Below are positions 11,952-22,178 of a DNA stretch of 64,000 nucleotides, piece by piece (the stretch's first letter is position 1; every line of letters begins with the position of its first letter). The notes beneath the pieces are model-generated. The model did not search any database, was not told the DNA's origin, and saw only the letters and a list, made by a program, of their open reading frames with translations. The DNA lies in the NCBI GenBank assembly GCA_964017045.1, contig OZ024808.1, positions 5,163,284 to 5,227,283 of the forward strand, written 5' to 3'. This DNA comes from Omphiscola glabra (Eukaryota > Mollusca > Gastropoda > Lymnaeidae). The position numbers and the translations under genes were made by a program.

Positions 11952-13568
11952 TAGGGGTCGCAAAACCTGTCGCTTTTGCCAAAACCGGTATTTTCGATAT
12001 TGAAGTTTACGAATACCGGAATCCCGGTATTTTTGATATTTTCGATATTTATAGAATTTGTATTAATCAATTATTAAAATAATTGGTGTTGTTTGAATCT
12101 TTGGTCAAATTTAAATAATGAGATTGTAAAATGACAACGTGTCTAATGTTTGGTCACTTGACTTTGGCCGCAAATGGTTACAAAAGTAACCTGATGACGA
12201 GAACTTATTCTCTGACTCCTCACTGTCGGAGGAATAGACCTTAGGCTATCATAAGTAATTTCTAGATATTTCCCTCTTGAACCGCCTTTCTCAAATAAAA
12301 CCATTTCTATTTTACCAATGTATCAATGTCTCCATCCGTTGGTCTGGAAGTATTATCCTAAGCCTGAAGTTTCTTTTGTATTTCAATTTCTAATTGTCTC
12401 TTAAGCGGCAGTGTATCTTCAAGTTCATCAAGCTCAGATCCAAGATGTTCAATTTCTTTGTTCAAAGATATTTCCAACGAGGAATCCGCTGTCTGACCAA
12501 GCTTTTGAAAATCCACGATATATCTTCGCATCTGGTCGCAATCTGGCCTTAGAAATACGTCCAAGTAATCACTGGAATGTGCAGACTTTAATTGAATTTG
12601 AAGTTGTTCCTCCCAATGTTTTAAATATCTTGTTACATCTAATACATTTAGCTGAGAGATTGTCTGTAGCTTTCAAGAAATAATGCCACACTGATGTCTT
12701 TTTTTCCCCATAGTTTCATATGCTTTTTAAATTTAGGTTTATTTTTTCAGGGTCCCCCATTTCTTTCTATCAACCTTGGAAAATAAATCCTTAAAAAAAA
12801 TATTAATTCAATCGAATTGGTTTGACGTGTAAAACTGTTTTTCTTTTTAATGTTTAAATTGTCATGTAAATGTTTGACTAAGTATGGTACAGACAAATTG
12901 GGACATACAGACATGTAAATTTATGCTAGGTACGGTACATACAAACTGGGAAATTCAGCCTGAGACAAAATAGCTAGAAAATCAATTATGAATTGAAAGT
13001 AAATTATTAATATTGTTATCACAAAATATAAGTAGTATTATTTTTCTGTGTCTTAAACTTAAGGCATTGGATTATCAAAATACGGATTTACTCATATTTT
13101 TTAATCTGTAGGTTTTTTGGCATACTTAAAATAAATCAAGCAATCAACATTTTTTTTAAATTAAAAGTTGACCCCGTGATTTGAGTAATGCGCCATATTA
13201 GGGATTACCTCCCGTACCTTCAGGTCGCGACTCGTCTCCACTTACACACTACACACGCACGATGAAAAAACAAAACTATTCACAACGTCATGATTCTTGA
13301 CAAATAAGATACAGTAGTACAAAGATCGGTCGGCTTTCTTTGAACTTGTGACGCGTGGTGTGATGGATTTGCACAACTCAAAAAGTATTGTCTTGCTTTA
13401 ACTATGACGTGGAAACTAAGAAAAACTATTGAAAAATATATTGAAAATAAAATCCCGGGATTATCGAACATCCCGGTTTTCATAAATCCAACCCGGTATT
13501 TTCGAGCATGAATTATGGTCCGGTATTCCGGTATTTTCGAAATTAGGGATTCCGGTTTGCGACCCCTA
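11952..13568 (-). mobile_element. Decayed hAT DNA transposon with BED-finger remnant
   Basis: A 1617-bp element with perfect 13-bp inverted ends (TAGGGGTCGCAAA and its complement) flanked by identical 8-bp target duplications, ctcggtag at 11944-11951 and 13569-13576. CCGGTATTTTCGA-type motifs repeat several times just inside each end, as expected of transposase-binding subterminal repeats. The minus strand at about 12700-12358 encodes a frameshifted BED zinc-finger start (SVWHYF, CIRCNKIF, GGTTSN, HSSDY), typical of hAT transposases. The catalytic region is not recognisable, so the copy is internally deleted or decayed. Confidence 0.88.
12358..12700 (-). pseudogene. hAT transposase BED zinc-finger fragment
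   Basis: Two minus-strand frames together read like the N-terminus of a hAT transposase. From about 12700 the frame runs SVWHYF, then CIRCNKIF (the Cx2C half of a BED finger) and GGTTSN. One frameshift near 12590 leads into HSSDYLDVFLRPDCDQMRRY and an acidic, probably coiled stretch that stops at 12358. BED fingers bind DNA at transposon ends. The frameshift and early stop make this copy non-functional. Confidence 0.75.
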
Positions 13569-13576
13569 CTCGGTAG

Positions 13577-14465
13577 TAGCAGTATTACAGTAATATTTCG
13601 TCCACCGTATCTTCATGGAGCTAGTTCAGTGGTTCATAGAATATTTCGATTCCCGGCGCTTATGCCAAATTTAGGTTTTCACCACTCTTTTGCTTCCCCC
13701 CCCCCTTCCCACCACCCCCCCCCTCGGATGCTACTTTTAAGTTAAAGCTATTTTTATTTTATTCTGTTTTTACTGTTGTTTGTTTAATGCGGGGGAAATG
13801 CTGCACCTGGGGCGAAGCTGGAACATGCCACCACTTAATATAGAGAAAAGTGCCCCCAGGGCGGATCAGTAAAAAAGACGATTATTTTTGCCCCCCCCCC
13901 CCCCACCTCGTCTTTCTGAAATATACGGGATTTGCTATTTTAATTCACTAATTAAAACATATCTAAAGAACTGTGACTGCCCTCTTTGCCCCATTCTCAT
14001 TGCTCTGCCCGAGGGCAACATGGCACCCAGAGCGACGCATATTGCGGGGACCACTGGGCTGGCCAAACTGTCGGCGTTAAAAACCTGCGACACATTTTTT
14101 TTATTCTTCTGACGTCACAATTTTCTATTAAATTATTTAATTTCTTTGGTGTTTTTATGGGGGTGGGGGCTGAAAGCTTCTTGAACGTACGATTTTTTTA
14201 CTTATTTTTATTTTATTTATTTTGGGGGGGGGGGGGGGAATTCCACAAAAATTCATGCAAATTGTTCCGGTTAATATGAGCCGCACTTGGCATCCAGAAA
14301 ATCTGGTAAGCTTAATTGTCATAAACTATCAAACAATTTCATATAATTTCATAAACTATCATAATATACTATGATATATTATCTTAAACTTTCATATACT
14401 TTAATTACATTTTACAAATGTATGTTTTTTAAATGTATATTCCGTATGTATTTCGATTTTCGTTA
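13577..14465. other. Unique spacer with C/G homopolymers
   Basis: Contains poly-C runs near 13697-13727 and 13890-13904 and a G run near 14224-14238. Short open frames (for example 13888-14112) start in the poly-C tract and have no recognisable domain. Confidence 0.45.
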
Positions 14466-14467
14466 AT

Positions 14468-14581
14468 TAGTGGCATCAAAATGAAGGACCGCTAAGGGGG
14501 ACCCAAACTGTAGCTACGCCACTGAATTAGGAATCAAACACGATACCGCTAAGGGTGGACCAAACTATAGCTACGCCACTG
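14468..14581. mobile_element. Duplicated right end of a CAGTGGCGTAG-type MITE
   Basis: Two adjacent segments of about 55 bp each end TAGCTACGCCACTG (at 14524 and 14581), the inverted terminus of the MITE family found intact at 49295-49468. The segments share CCGCTAAGGG upstream. The left terminus is degenerate (AGTGGCATC near 14470). Confidence 0.6.
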
Positions 14582-14631
14582 ATTTGTTAATCAAGCATTG
14601 CAAAGTAGAGCAATTATCGGCGCTCAGGAAA

Positions 14632-14868
14632 TAGTTGATTTTGTCTTATTTTTAAACAATTGATTTTGTCTTATTTTTAAACAACTGATTTTGTCTTATT
14701 TTTAAACAATTGATTTTGTCTTATTTTTAAACAACTGATTTTGTCTTATTTTTAAACAATTGATTTTGTCTTATTATTAAACAATTGATTTTGTCTTATT
14801 ATTAAACAATTGATTTTGTCTTATTTTTAAACAATTGATTTTGTCTTATTTTTAAACAACTGATTTTT
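14632..14868. repeat. 25-bp minisatellite, about 9 copies
   Basis: Units of TTGATTTTGTCTTATTTTTA then AACAA, with ttattatta variants in two adjacent units and caattg/caactg alternation. Confidence 0.95.
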
Positions 14869-14950
14869 TATTTGTGTTATTTTTTCTAAAGAGTTTCACA
14901 ATATTTGGGTCGGAATTTCAATATTAAGATAGCAAGAGGGAAAGCGGATT

Positions 14951-15565
14951 AATAATCATGATTATTCATACATATTGCACACACAATAGTCATGATTATT
15001 CAGATTTTTCGCACACACAATAATTATGATTATTCAGATATATTGCACACACAATAATCATGATTATTCAGATATATTGCACACACAATAATCATGATTA
15101 TTCAGATATATTGCACACACAATAATCATGATTATTCAGATATATTGCACACACAATAATCATGATTATTCAGATATATTGCGCACACAATAATAATGAT
15201 TATTCGGATATGTTGCACACATAATAAAAATGATTATTCAGATATACTGCACACACAATAATCATGATTATTCAGATATATTGCACACACAATAATCATG
15301 ATTATTCAGATATATTGCACACACAATAATCATGATTATTCAGATATATTGCACACATAATAAAAATGATTATTCAGATATATTGCACACAATAATAATG
15401 ATTATTCAGATATATTGCACACACAATCATCATGATTATTCAGATATATTGCACACACAATAATCATGATTATTCAAATATATTGCACACACAATAATCA
15501 TGATTATTCAAATATATTGCACACACAATAATCATGATTAATCAGATATATTGCACACACAATAA
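14951..15565. repeat. 36-bp minisatellite, about 17 copies, with a 16-bp palindrome
   Basis: Most units contain the perfect palindrome AATAATCATGATTATT, then CAGATATATTGCACACAC. Some copies break the palindrome (aataataatgattatt, aataaaaatg). Unit length varies by a few bases in three copies. Confidence 0.95.
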
Positions 15566-16715
15566 ATTAATTTATTCCAAAAGTAAATGAACTAAAAAAA
15601 AAATTTAAGGTTTTAAAAACACAGATTTTGCCCCCCCTCCTCCTCAGAAATGCTGACCAGGGCGTTCACACCTTTAACACTCCAGGGTCACCATTGCCAT
15701 TTTACCGGAGTGCATTGGTCAGTTAATATAAATACAAGGACACATAACTCAATGCAGTGGTCAGTTACAATCTATGACATCCAGACAAAGGATCAGGTTG
15801 GTTATCATTACCAATTGGACTGGGGTTTCAAGATATTATTGCACGGCCGTTGACCCCTCGTGGGACAGTCTCTCTGAAATGCAGAACATCCACCCCTCAC
15901 CCACCCCACATATCTTAGGGCGCCTCAATACCCCGTCTTTGAAGCGTGGCGGAAGTTGAAGACAAATTAGGACCATTGTATTCTATCGTGGCCGCTGGTA
16001 GCGTTGTGACCTTTTGTGGCATTTAGGAGCAGTGACCGCAGGAGGTCACGACGACAAGTTCAGCGCAAAACGTGAAAGTCTTCTTTAGTTGCCAATGGAC
16101 ATCGGTCTCAGTACTTGTGACGTATGTGGCGATCTGCCAATGAACTCGCTGCAGCCCGTGTGACAGCGTTAATGCGGTCAAGAGGGTGACAACCCCAACT
16201 CCAAGGCATTTTCAAAGTTTGAGTCAGACATCGGATCCAAATATAGCATGGAGAAATATTGAAAGGTTGCATTTGAGATTATCTTTCCCATGAAACCCAC
16301 GATGAACTCACGAAACAAGATGGCGGATATCTCTACAAATGTCCTCATACCAGCAAACACTTGCTGTATTCTGAGAAGATCAAACGGTGAAGAGTGGGTT
16401 TGTTTCTTGATTTTTTTTAAAGATGGGTTGGTGGGGTGGGGCACGTAGGGTAAATACTAACATACTCCTTCAGGGGAACATAAAAATAAAATGCATTATC
16501 CCTCAGACGGTTAGGTATAACTGGAGGAGGCGCCCCCCTTTCCTCCCCCTTAGGGACCTACCTCCGTACCGAATCGTAACGGTAATTCTAACAAATTCAA
16601 GGTCAGTCATTATCCTGTCACTTGGATTTCTATGCAAACTCAGCCCCCGCCCCCACCCCCACCGCCACCCGGTGTCCCTGCCACCAAGAGTGGCTCAACA
16701 TTTCTGTAACCGAGT
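15566..16715. other. Unique region, no gene recognised
   Basis: About 1.15 kb, higher in GC than its surroundings, with short overlapping frames (15650-15959 +, 16178-16444 -, 16423-16734 +) that show no domain. Inverted-looking segments such as TGACCGCAGGAGGTCA near 16035 hint at an old mobile-element piece, but I cannot assign it. Confidence 0.4.
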
Positions 16716-16884
16716 AACTCAATCAGAACATTGATGTACACAATAACCACTAGTGCAACACCAGCCTAACTATCTCAATCAGAACATTGATGTACACAAT
16801 AACCACTAGTGCAACACCAGCCTAACTATCTCAATCAGAACATCGATGTACACAATAACCACTAGTACAACACCAGTCTAGTAA
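16716..16884. repeat. 56-bp tandem repeat, 3 copies
   Basis: Units contain ATCAGAACATTGATGTACAC, AATAACCACTAGTGCAACAC and CAGCCTAACT. The third copy diverges at its end. Confidence 0.9.
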
Positions 16885-17010
16885 CTTCTATAGGTCTACT
16901 AAAACGATGTACTCTACCGGTCAGGTCAATGACCCCCAGCCATGATATGAAAACTAATGTTTAGTGTGTCGCGCCGCAGTACCTTGACTACTTCACGTTA
17001 CACCTTAGAC

Positions 17011-17178
17011 CAGTGGTTCTCAACCTTCCTAATGCCGCGACCCTTTAATACAGTTCCTTGTGTTGTGGTGACCCGCAATCATATAATTATTTTCGTTGCT
17101 ACTTCGTAAATATGTGTTTTCCGATGGTCTAAGGCGACCCCTGTGTAAGGGTCGCGACCCACAGGTTGAGAACCGCTG
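17011..17178 (-). mobile_element. SPIN-like hAT MITE, copy 2
   Basis: A 168-bp element in opposite orientation to copy 1. It starts CAGTGGTTCTCAACCTTCC and ends CACAGGTTGAGAACCGCTG, flanked by near-identical 8-bp repeats, ccttagac (17003-17010) and cattagac (17179-17186). The internal TGTGTTTTCCGATGGTCTAA and GGCGACCCCTGTG match the SPIN-type sequence I recall. The two copies share both ends but differ in the middle, so they derive from related internal-deletion forms. Confidence 0.87.
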
Positions 17179-17424
17179 CATTAGACCAAGGCTTTTTAAC
17201 CAGGGGTCCTCGCACCCCTGGGGTGTGTTATGCAATGTCAGGTAAGGCGAATAGAGCCAAAAAATTCGCATTTTATATCGAAGGGGGTGAAGGATATAGA
17301 TTTGGAAATTAAGGTGTGGTGTGGTGTGGAGGTGGTGGGGGGAGGGCGCTGCCATAAATGGCCAAGAACACCTGCTTTAGACTATCGGCATGGGATCCAT
17401 TGCAGTTACATATACAGGTTTGGT

Positions 17425-17612
17425 TCACTGCAGGTGCGTAGACAAGAGAGTCACTGCAGGTACGTAGACAAGAGTCACTGCAGGTGCGTAGACTAGAGAG
17501 TCACTTCATTTGCCTAGACAAAAGAGTCACTGCAGGTCTATAGACAAGAGAGTTACTGCATGTGTGTAGACAAGAAAGTCACTGCAGGTGTGTAGACAAG
17601 AGAGTCACTGCA
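17425..17612. repeat. About 25-bp minisatellite, 7-8 copies
   Basis: Diverged units containing GTAGACAAGAGAGTCACTGC then AGGTG, with indels making the period 21-26 bp. Confidence 0.9.
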
Positions 17613-17849
17613 ATCATTTAAAAGGGATGTGGATGGCTCATCGCAGGCCCGTAGACCGGTTGGTTCACTAAAGAAAGGTTGAAAAGCTTTTTATCTCACA
17701 CCAACAATTAGCCTGGTAATATACTCGTACAAATACAGCGGTTCTCATTATGCAGAACTTATTAGGCCATGTAGAAATAATGATATGTTTGTCATTTCTG
17801 AACAAAGCCAAATACATTCATAGAGGGCAATGCAAAATGTGTCATTAGG

Positions 17850-18312
17850 GAATTATACCTCCAGGAGAGGTCCGCTGGGACCAGCACATTAACAATGTGT
17901 GCAACAGGACAAACAAGACCTTAGGGTTCCTAAGGTGAAATCTAAGGATTGGCAACTCCAGCGTGAAAGAAAAACCTAAAAAGCCTTTCTCCGCCGCTTT
18001 TACATTCCGAATCTTCGTTCTGGGACCCATTCACAGATTGGAGACAGTTCTACAAGATAAAAATGGACTGGTCCTATCATCCAGCATTAAACAGAAACTC
18101 GTCACTGCCCCCCCCCCCCCCCTCGAGATCGCTACGAGGCCATGACAGGCAGTTCCGGCTCATAGCAGCAATAACAATTACAGGAACTGCTCATTCCAGC
18201 CCAAGACAATCAGGGACTGGAACAGGCTTCCAAAGGGAACAGTTGAGGCGACAACACTTGACTCATTTGCGTCTATTGCCCCCTGTCTTCCAACCCCCAT
18301 GTTTCTAGTACC
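17850..18312 (+). mobile_element. LINE ORF2 C-terminal remnant (jockey/CR1-like)
   Basis: Read across several frameshifts, the + strand gives WDQHINNVCNRTNKTLGFLR, RIGNSSVKEK, a DRQFRLIAA segment, NNYRNCSFQPKTIRDWNRLP and VEATTLDSFASI. These are the conserved C-terminal blocks of non-LTR retrotransposon reverse transcriptases. A poly-C run near 18108-18122 interrupts it. It is a dead 5'-truncated fragment with no catalytic motifs; exact clade not determinable here. Confidence 0.75.
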
Positions 18313-18387
18313 CTCTATGAGTAGCCCTCGCAGCCAGTGAAGTATCCTCTTCAATACCAGTCACAGAATCATCGCGAACTTCTATAC

Positions 18388-19318
18388 CAGGGTTTTCAAA
18401 CTCTCGGCACGCGAGGCAATTTGCCACCTGACAGCAAAGTTTAGTGTTAATGTGGCCCGCACGTTTTCACCATTCGCAATACTCTAAGGTGACCCACGGC
18501 GACGGTTTCAGTCGAATCTCACCGACTAGTCTAATCCTGATTTGATTATTTTTTGATAGGTCTGGACGTTGATTATAATGGTTAAAACAGTTTTGAAATC
18601 GGACTAAAATTTTTATTTTATAGCATTTTATGGGACAAACATGGCCAAAGTGCGGTTTTGAAAAAAAAAACCACTCATCGAATATTGTATATACATATAT
18701 CAAAAGTTTAAAGTTAGTTAGTGGGTAATTCACAACCATAATTGTGTAAATCGTAGAAATCTGATACGGTATCAAAGAATGCTTATTAAAATTGCCGCTA
18801 GTGTTTACAAGTGAGGGAAATTCCGAGACTGTCAGATTGGTCACCTTCAAAATAGCGTTAGTTGAAAAGGCTTTTCTAAGATAAAAAAATAAAAATTCAT
18901 TCTCCCTGAAATAGCATCTTGCTTCGCAGGTTGTTTAAGCGGATCACATGACTTTTTCTATGAGAAAAGCATTTTTTTCCACTATGAGCTTTAATAAGTC
19001 AAAGTTCAGAGCCACACTTAATCAAGTTATACTGAGGGTCTCAGATGCTTCCTCACTAAAGCCAAATGTTGCTCTCAGCTGTGTAAGAAGAAGCGCTTCC
19101 AGGTCTCTGGCAACAAGGAGCAGGAGGAAGTAAGTGAAGCCAAGTTCTTGAGAACCCTTAATGTTTTTATTTGTTTATTTATAAATGTTAAGCAGATTTT
19201 AACAGCTGTACTTTATTTAATTTGTAATAGCCTTTTTGTGTGGAATACTTGATGCGGCCCAGTCTTACTCAGACTCAACCTCCTGCGGCCACCTAATAAT
19301 TTGAGTTTGATACCCCTG
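18388..19318 (+). mobile_element. Decayed hAT transposon (CAAACTC-ended family)
   Basis: A 931-bp element with imperfect inverted ends, CAGGGTTTTCAAACTC at the left and GAGTTTGATACCCCTG at the right. It is flanked by 8-bp duplications ttctatac (18380-18387) and ctctatac (19319-19326), one mismatch. Close to the right end the + strand reads MSFNKSKFRATLNQ, LRVSDASSLKPNV and, after one frameshift, LCKKKRFQVSGNKEQEE. I recognise this as the C-terminal end of a hAT transposase. The rest of the transposase is missing or unrecognisable. Confidence 0.8.
18948..19150 (+). pseudogene. hAT transposase C-terminal fragment
   Basis: The open frame 18948-19133 contains KSKFRATLNQ and LRVSDASSLKPNVAL. A one-base frame change then restores CKKKRFQVSGN, the usual end of many ZBED/GTF2IRD2-related hAT transposases in the dimerisation region. 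It lies 170-370 bp inside the element's right terminus, as expected for the 3' end of the gene. Non-functional. Confidence 0.65.
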
Positions 19319-19326
19319 CTCTATAC

Positions 19327-19642
19327 AAACATAGGAACCAGAATAATCAATACATTGATCGTGGGCACTCAAGATGTATAAGAAAATAAGAAGATACCTC
19401 TCAATAATGGAAAATGGCCAGTATATAAAAAAGTTAGAATATAATCCTCAAATATCATATAAGAACATCCTTGCAATAATTATATTTAGCCATATCAAAG
19501 TTGATTCACCAGGCGACCTTGTCTTAATGACACTCTACGACCAGGTGACCTTTTCTTAATGACACCCTAAATCTCAGTCTCCGCCAGTAGCGGTTCTCCG
19601 TTTGACTTGAGCAGCATTCAGATACTAGGCTTGCATTTATCA
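19327..19642. other. Spacer
   Basis: Unique AT-rich sequence with a short duplicated CCAGGCGACCTTGTCTTAATGACAC-like segment (near 19509 and 19541). No gene seen. Confidence 0.45.
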
Positions 19643-19854
19643 ACCACGTAAATGTCACGTTAATGACCACGTAAATGTCACGCTAATGACCACGTAAATG
19701 ACCATGTTAATGACCACGTAAATGTCACGTTAATGACCACGTAAATGTCACGTTAATGACCACGTTAATGACCACGTTAATGACCACGTTAATGACCACG
19801 TAAATGACCACGTAAATGACCACGTAAATGACCACGTAAATGACCACGTTAATG
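19643..19854. repeat. 12-bp minisatellite (CCACGTAAATGA), with 23-bp composite units
   Basis: Short units CCACGTAAATGA and CCACGTTAATGA, the left part interleaved with gtCACGTTAATGA to give a composite period of about 23 bp. About 18 core units in total. Confidence 0.95.
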
Positions 19855-19961
19855 TTTGGCGTGTACCTATACGCGTAAACAACAATAAAAATAAGTTACC
19901 AAACATAGTAAAAACAATGTATAAATGGGCATGATGAAACACAATAAGGTGGTGAAAGGGT

Positions 19962-20122
19962 TAGTGGCGTAGCTAGGATTAGCTCACCCCCCCCCCCTTT
20001 TTTTTTTTTCTTCATGAAATCAAACTCTGCAGTGGGGCGAAAACCCCGCCTCTCAGTGTAAAGAAACATTATTCCCAGCGGTAACTGCCCCCCCCCCCCA
20101 CTCCCTTCTTCCTACACCAATG
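19962..20122. mobile_element. Degenerate CAGTGGCGTAG-type MITE
   Basis: The left end TAGTGGCGTAGCTAGG and the degenerate right end CCTACACCAATG resemble the termini of the MITE at 49295-49468. The interior has a poly-C run, a poly-T run and a second poly-C run, as in relatives. No target duplication is evident, so this is old or its boundary is misjudged. Confidence 0.5.
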
Positions 20123-20614
20123 GGCACAGTTTTAATATTGTGAGAAGCACTGACGTATTTTGTCACGGCTGCACATGAAATTCTTATGCGATAATCTTTT
20201 CAACGCTTCATAAGTACACCTTCCTGTTGAGGAGTTGAACCGCCATGACCTTCATATTTCGGTAACCCCTCCCATTGTTCTCGTTAGCCCCACCTCTTTT
20301 CGGAGTCACCCAGCCGTTGACGTCCCCCCCTCCCCGCCCACTCTTGCCCCACGCGTGCATCCCTAGGTAGCTTGTCCTTGCTATCTACAGGTCACAATTT
20401 AAATGAGAGAGATGGCCAAAAAAATAATAATGATAATAATGCGAATCACATACTGTGACAAACTGTGACAAACTGTGACAGCTGATACAACAAAGTGAAG
20501 CCGAGATATTTAATTATTGGCATTTGTTAAAATAAAAACAAACTTTTGATGTCACTTGCCTTATTTTGGCGTAATAAGTTGAATTGTATCATTTGTTTCC
20601 CAAACTTGGTAAGA
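20123..20614. other. Spacer upstream of the receptor gene
   Basis: No gene recognised. Contains C-rich stretches and a TACTGTGACAAACTGTGACA short triplet-type duplication near 20450. Confidence 0.45.
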
Positions 20615-20786
20615 ATTAATATCTGTTTATAACATTATATATTGTAACACATTATGTGTTTATAAAATTACATATTGTAAGATATTTAATATATGTTTAT
20701 AACATTAAAGATTGTAAAATTTTAATATCTGTTAATAACATTATATATTTTAAGACATTAATATCTGTTAATTACATTATATATGT
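20615..20786. repeat. Degenerate AT-rich tandem repeat, about 40-bp unit
   Basis: Four to five diverged copies of TAATATCTGTTTATAACATT then ATATATTGTAA. Strong divergence suggests an old array. Confidence 0.8.
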
Positions 20787-21063
20787 TTGTTTTTTCAAGA
20801 TTCCAGCACAACGACCTCTAGTGACCTCCGCAAGCAGACGTCGACTCTATCAGGAAGAACCAAAACATGATATAACCTCCTTTCTTCTGTCACTTATCCA
20901 CCCAGCTGATCCACTCCTGACCTGCGGACAACAATAGGCAGCATGGTGGGACAATAAAAAGTCGGTTTGCGATTTTTCCAAACCAAGGTGCCACCTTTGA
21001 CACAATTCGTCGTTTTCTTGGGCCCTGACTCTCACAAAATCCCGCGACACACGCGTGGGTCTA

Positions 21064-21074
21064 CGCTATAAGGG
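21064..21074 (+). promoter_or_regulatory. TATA-like box upstream of exon 1a
   Basis: CGCTATAAGGG lies about 215 bp upstream of the exon 1a start codon, in a region of higher GC than the surroundings. A weak prediction: a core promoter here would explain independent use of exon 1a, but there may also be untranslated upstream exons. Confidence 0.25.
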
Positions 21075-21281
21075 GCACTAACCCTACTCTAAAAGATCCC
21101 CTGCGGGCAGAAGTCACCGTAGACGTCATCGCTAGATGCCCATTGTCTAAATGCTCGGAGCCCCAGGGTTCCTTGACCCCTTCATGAACCATCATTTGCG
21201 CATGTGTCTGCAGGTAGCATCTTCCCCACGTCCGCTTAAAACTGACCTGCGCAGCATTCGAGCTTCAGCGAGGAATGCAAC

Positions 21282-21888
21282 ATGACGCGGTCTGAGAGCA
21301 CAGACATTGTAAATCAAGACCTCAAGGCACACGTTCATCTTCTTCTAACTTCAAACACCTTACGTAATTCAGCATCTGTGTTGGATTCAATGAAAGTGAT
21401 GAAACAGTTTGAGATGACCAACGGTCAGCCGCTGTCCTTGTCTTTACTCTTGAAGACCAATGCCAGCACGATCATGTCCCTGGTTACACACACGGACTCT
21501 TCGGAACAACTCGACCGTTGGTCGGGATCTGGCCTCGAGAGTAACATTTACTATAACGAGGATGGATACATCGTGGATATATCCAGTCTGGATTGGAGTC
21601 TCAACACGTTCATCCCCGACCACAACGGGAGCGGTCCGCTCATGTCAGATGACGTCATCCCCACCACCCGGGCCGTGACGCTGGCGTTCTTCCTGCTCAT
21701 CTTCCTAGTGGGTGTCGTTGGAAACGCCCTTGTCGTGTTCACGGTGACCCGCTACGGCTACGCCAGGAATGTGACGTACCTCTACCTGCTCAATCTGTCA
21801 GTGGCGGCGCTCCTGTACCTCGTGGTGTGTGCGCCGACGCTGAGTATCAGCCACACCATCACGAGCTGGCCCTTCGGCTCAACATTAT
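21282..21888 (+). CDS. Peptide-type class A GPCR, alternative first coding exon 1a (N-terminus, TM1, TM2)
   Basis: Encodes residues 1-202 plus one base of codon 203. The extracellular N-terminus (about 130 residues) has no obvious signal peptide and contains potential N-glycosylation sites (NAS, NGS) and an acidic stretch. TM1 (about 132-155) has the GN motif of class A receptors; TM2 (about 163-186) reads YLLNLSVAALLYLVVC; then extracellular loop 1 has WPFG. The exon ends at 21888 before GTAAGT in phase 1, so the last T joins GT of exon 2 to make the conserved TM3 cysteine. Position 2.50, nearly always Asp in this superfamily, is Ala176. About 45 of 71 residues match exon 1b across TM1 to loop 1. 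No second downstream exon set is seen before exon 1b. It could instead be the leftover of a broken tandem gene copy, but the open frame and donor are intact. Confidence 0.85.
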
Positions 21889-22178
21889 GTAAGTTTTTTT
21901 CACGTTTTTAGCATTTATTTTCATTATTTTTCATTCTGTAAGTTTTTTAAAACTTTATTTTGAACTTTTGTTACCCTCAAAATGTTGGGTTTGCAATGAA
22001 TGATCAGATTTCCAAACTCAGTGCTTCGAAAATTGTTGGTTCATGGACCGGTGTCTGAAAGCTCCAGAAACTTGAGATACAGTTACCGAAAAATAATGCT
22101 TAATTTTTTTTGGTCTGAAATCGATATATTTCCAGCATATCTATCACACCGAAACGTTATTGAAATGATGAATTATGT
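21889..22178 (+). other. Start of intron 1a
   Basis: The donor GTAAGT is followed by a T-rich tract. If exon 1a splices to exon 2, the intron is about 17.8 kb (21889-39735) and passes over exon 1b. Confidence 0.7.

Noticed and set aside
21282..21888. Exon 1a as a pseudogene because it lacks D2.50
   Set aside because: Frame, glycosylation sites, both TM helices, phase and donor are all intact; a single non-consensus residue is not decay. Kept as an alternative explanation only.
21282..21911. Exon 1a as a stand-alone short gene reading through the donor
   Set aside because: Reading through GTAAGT gives only a few residues before a stop and truncates after TM2; splicing restores the TM3 cysteine exactly.
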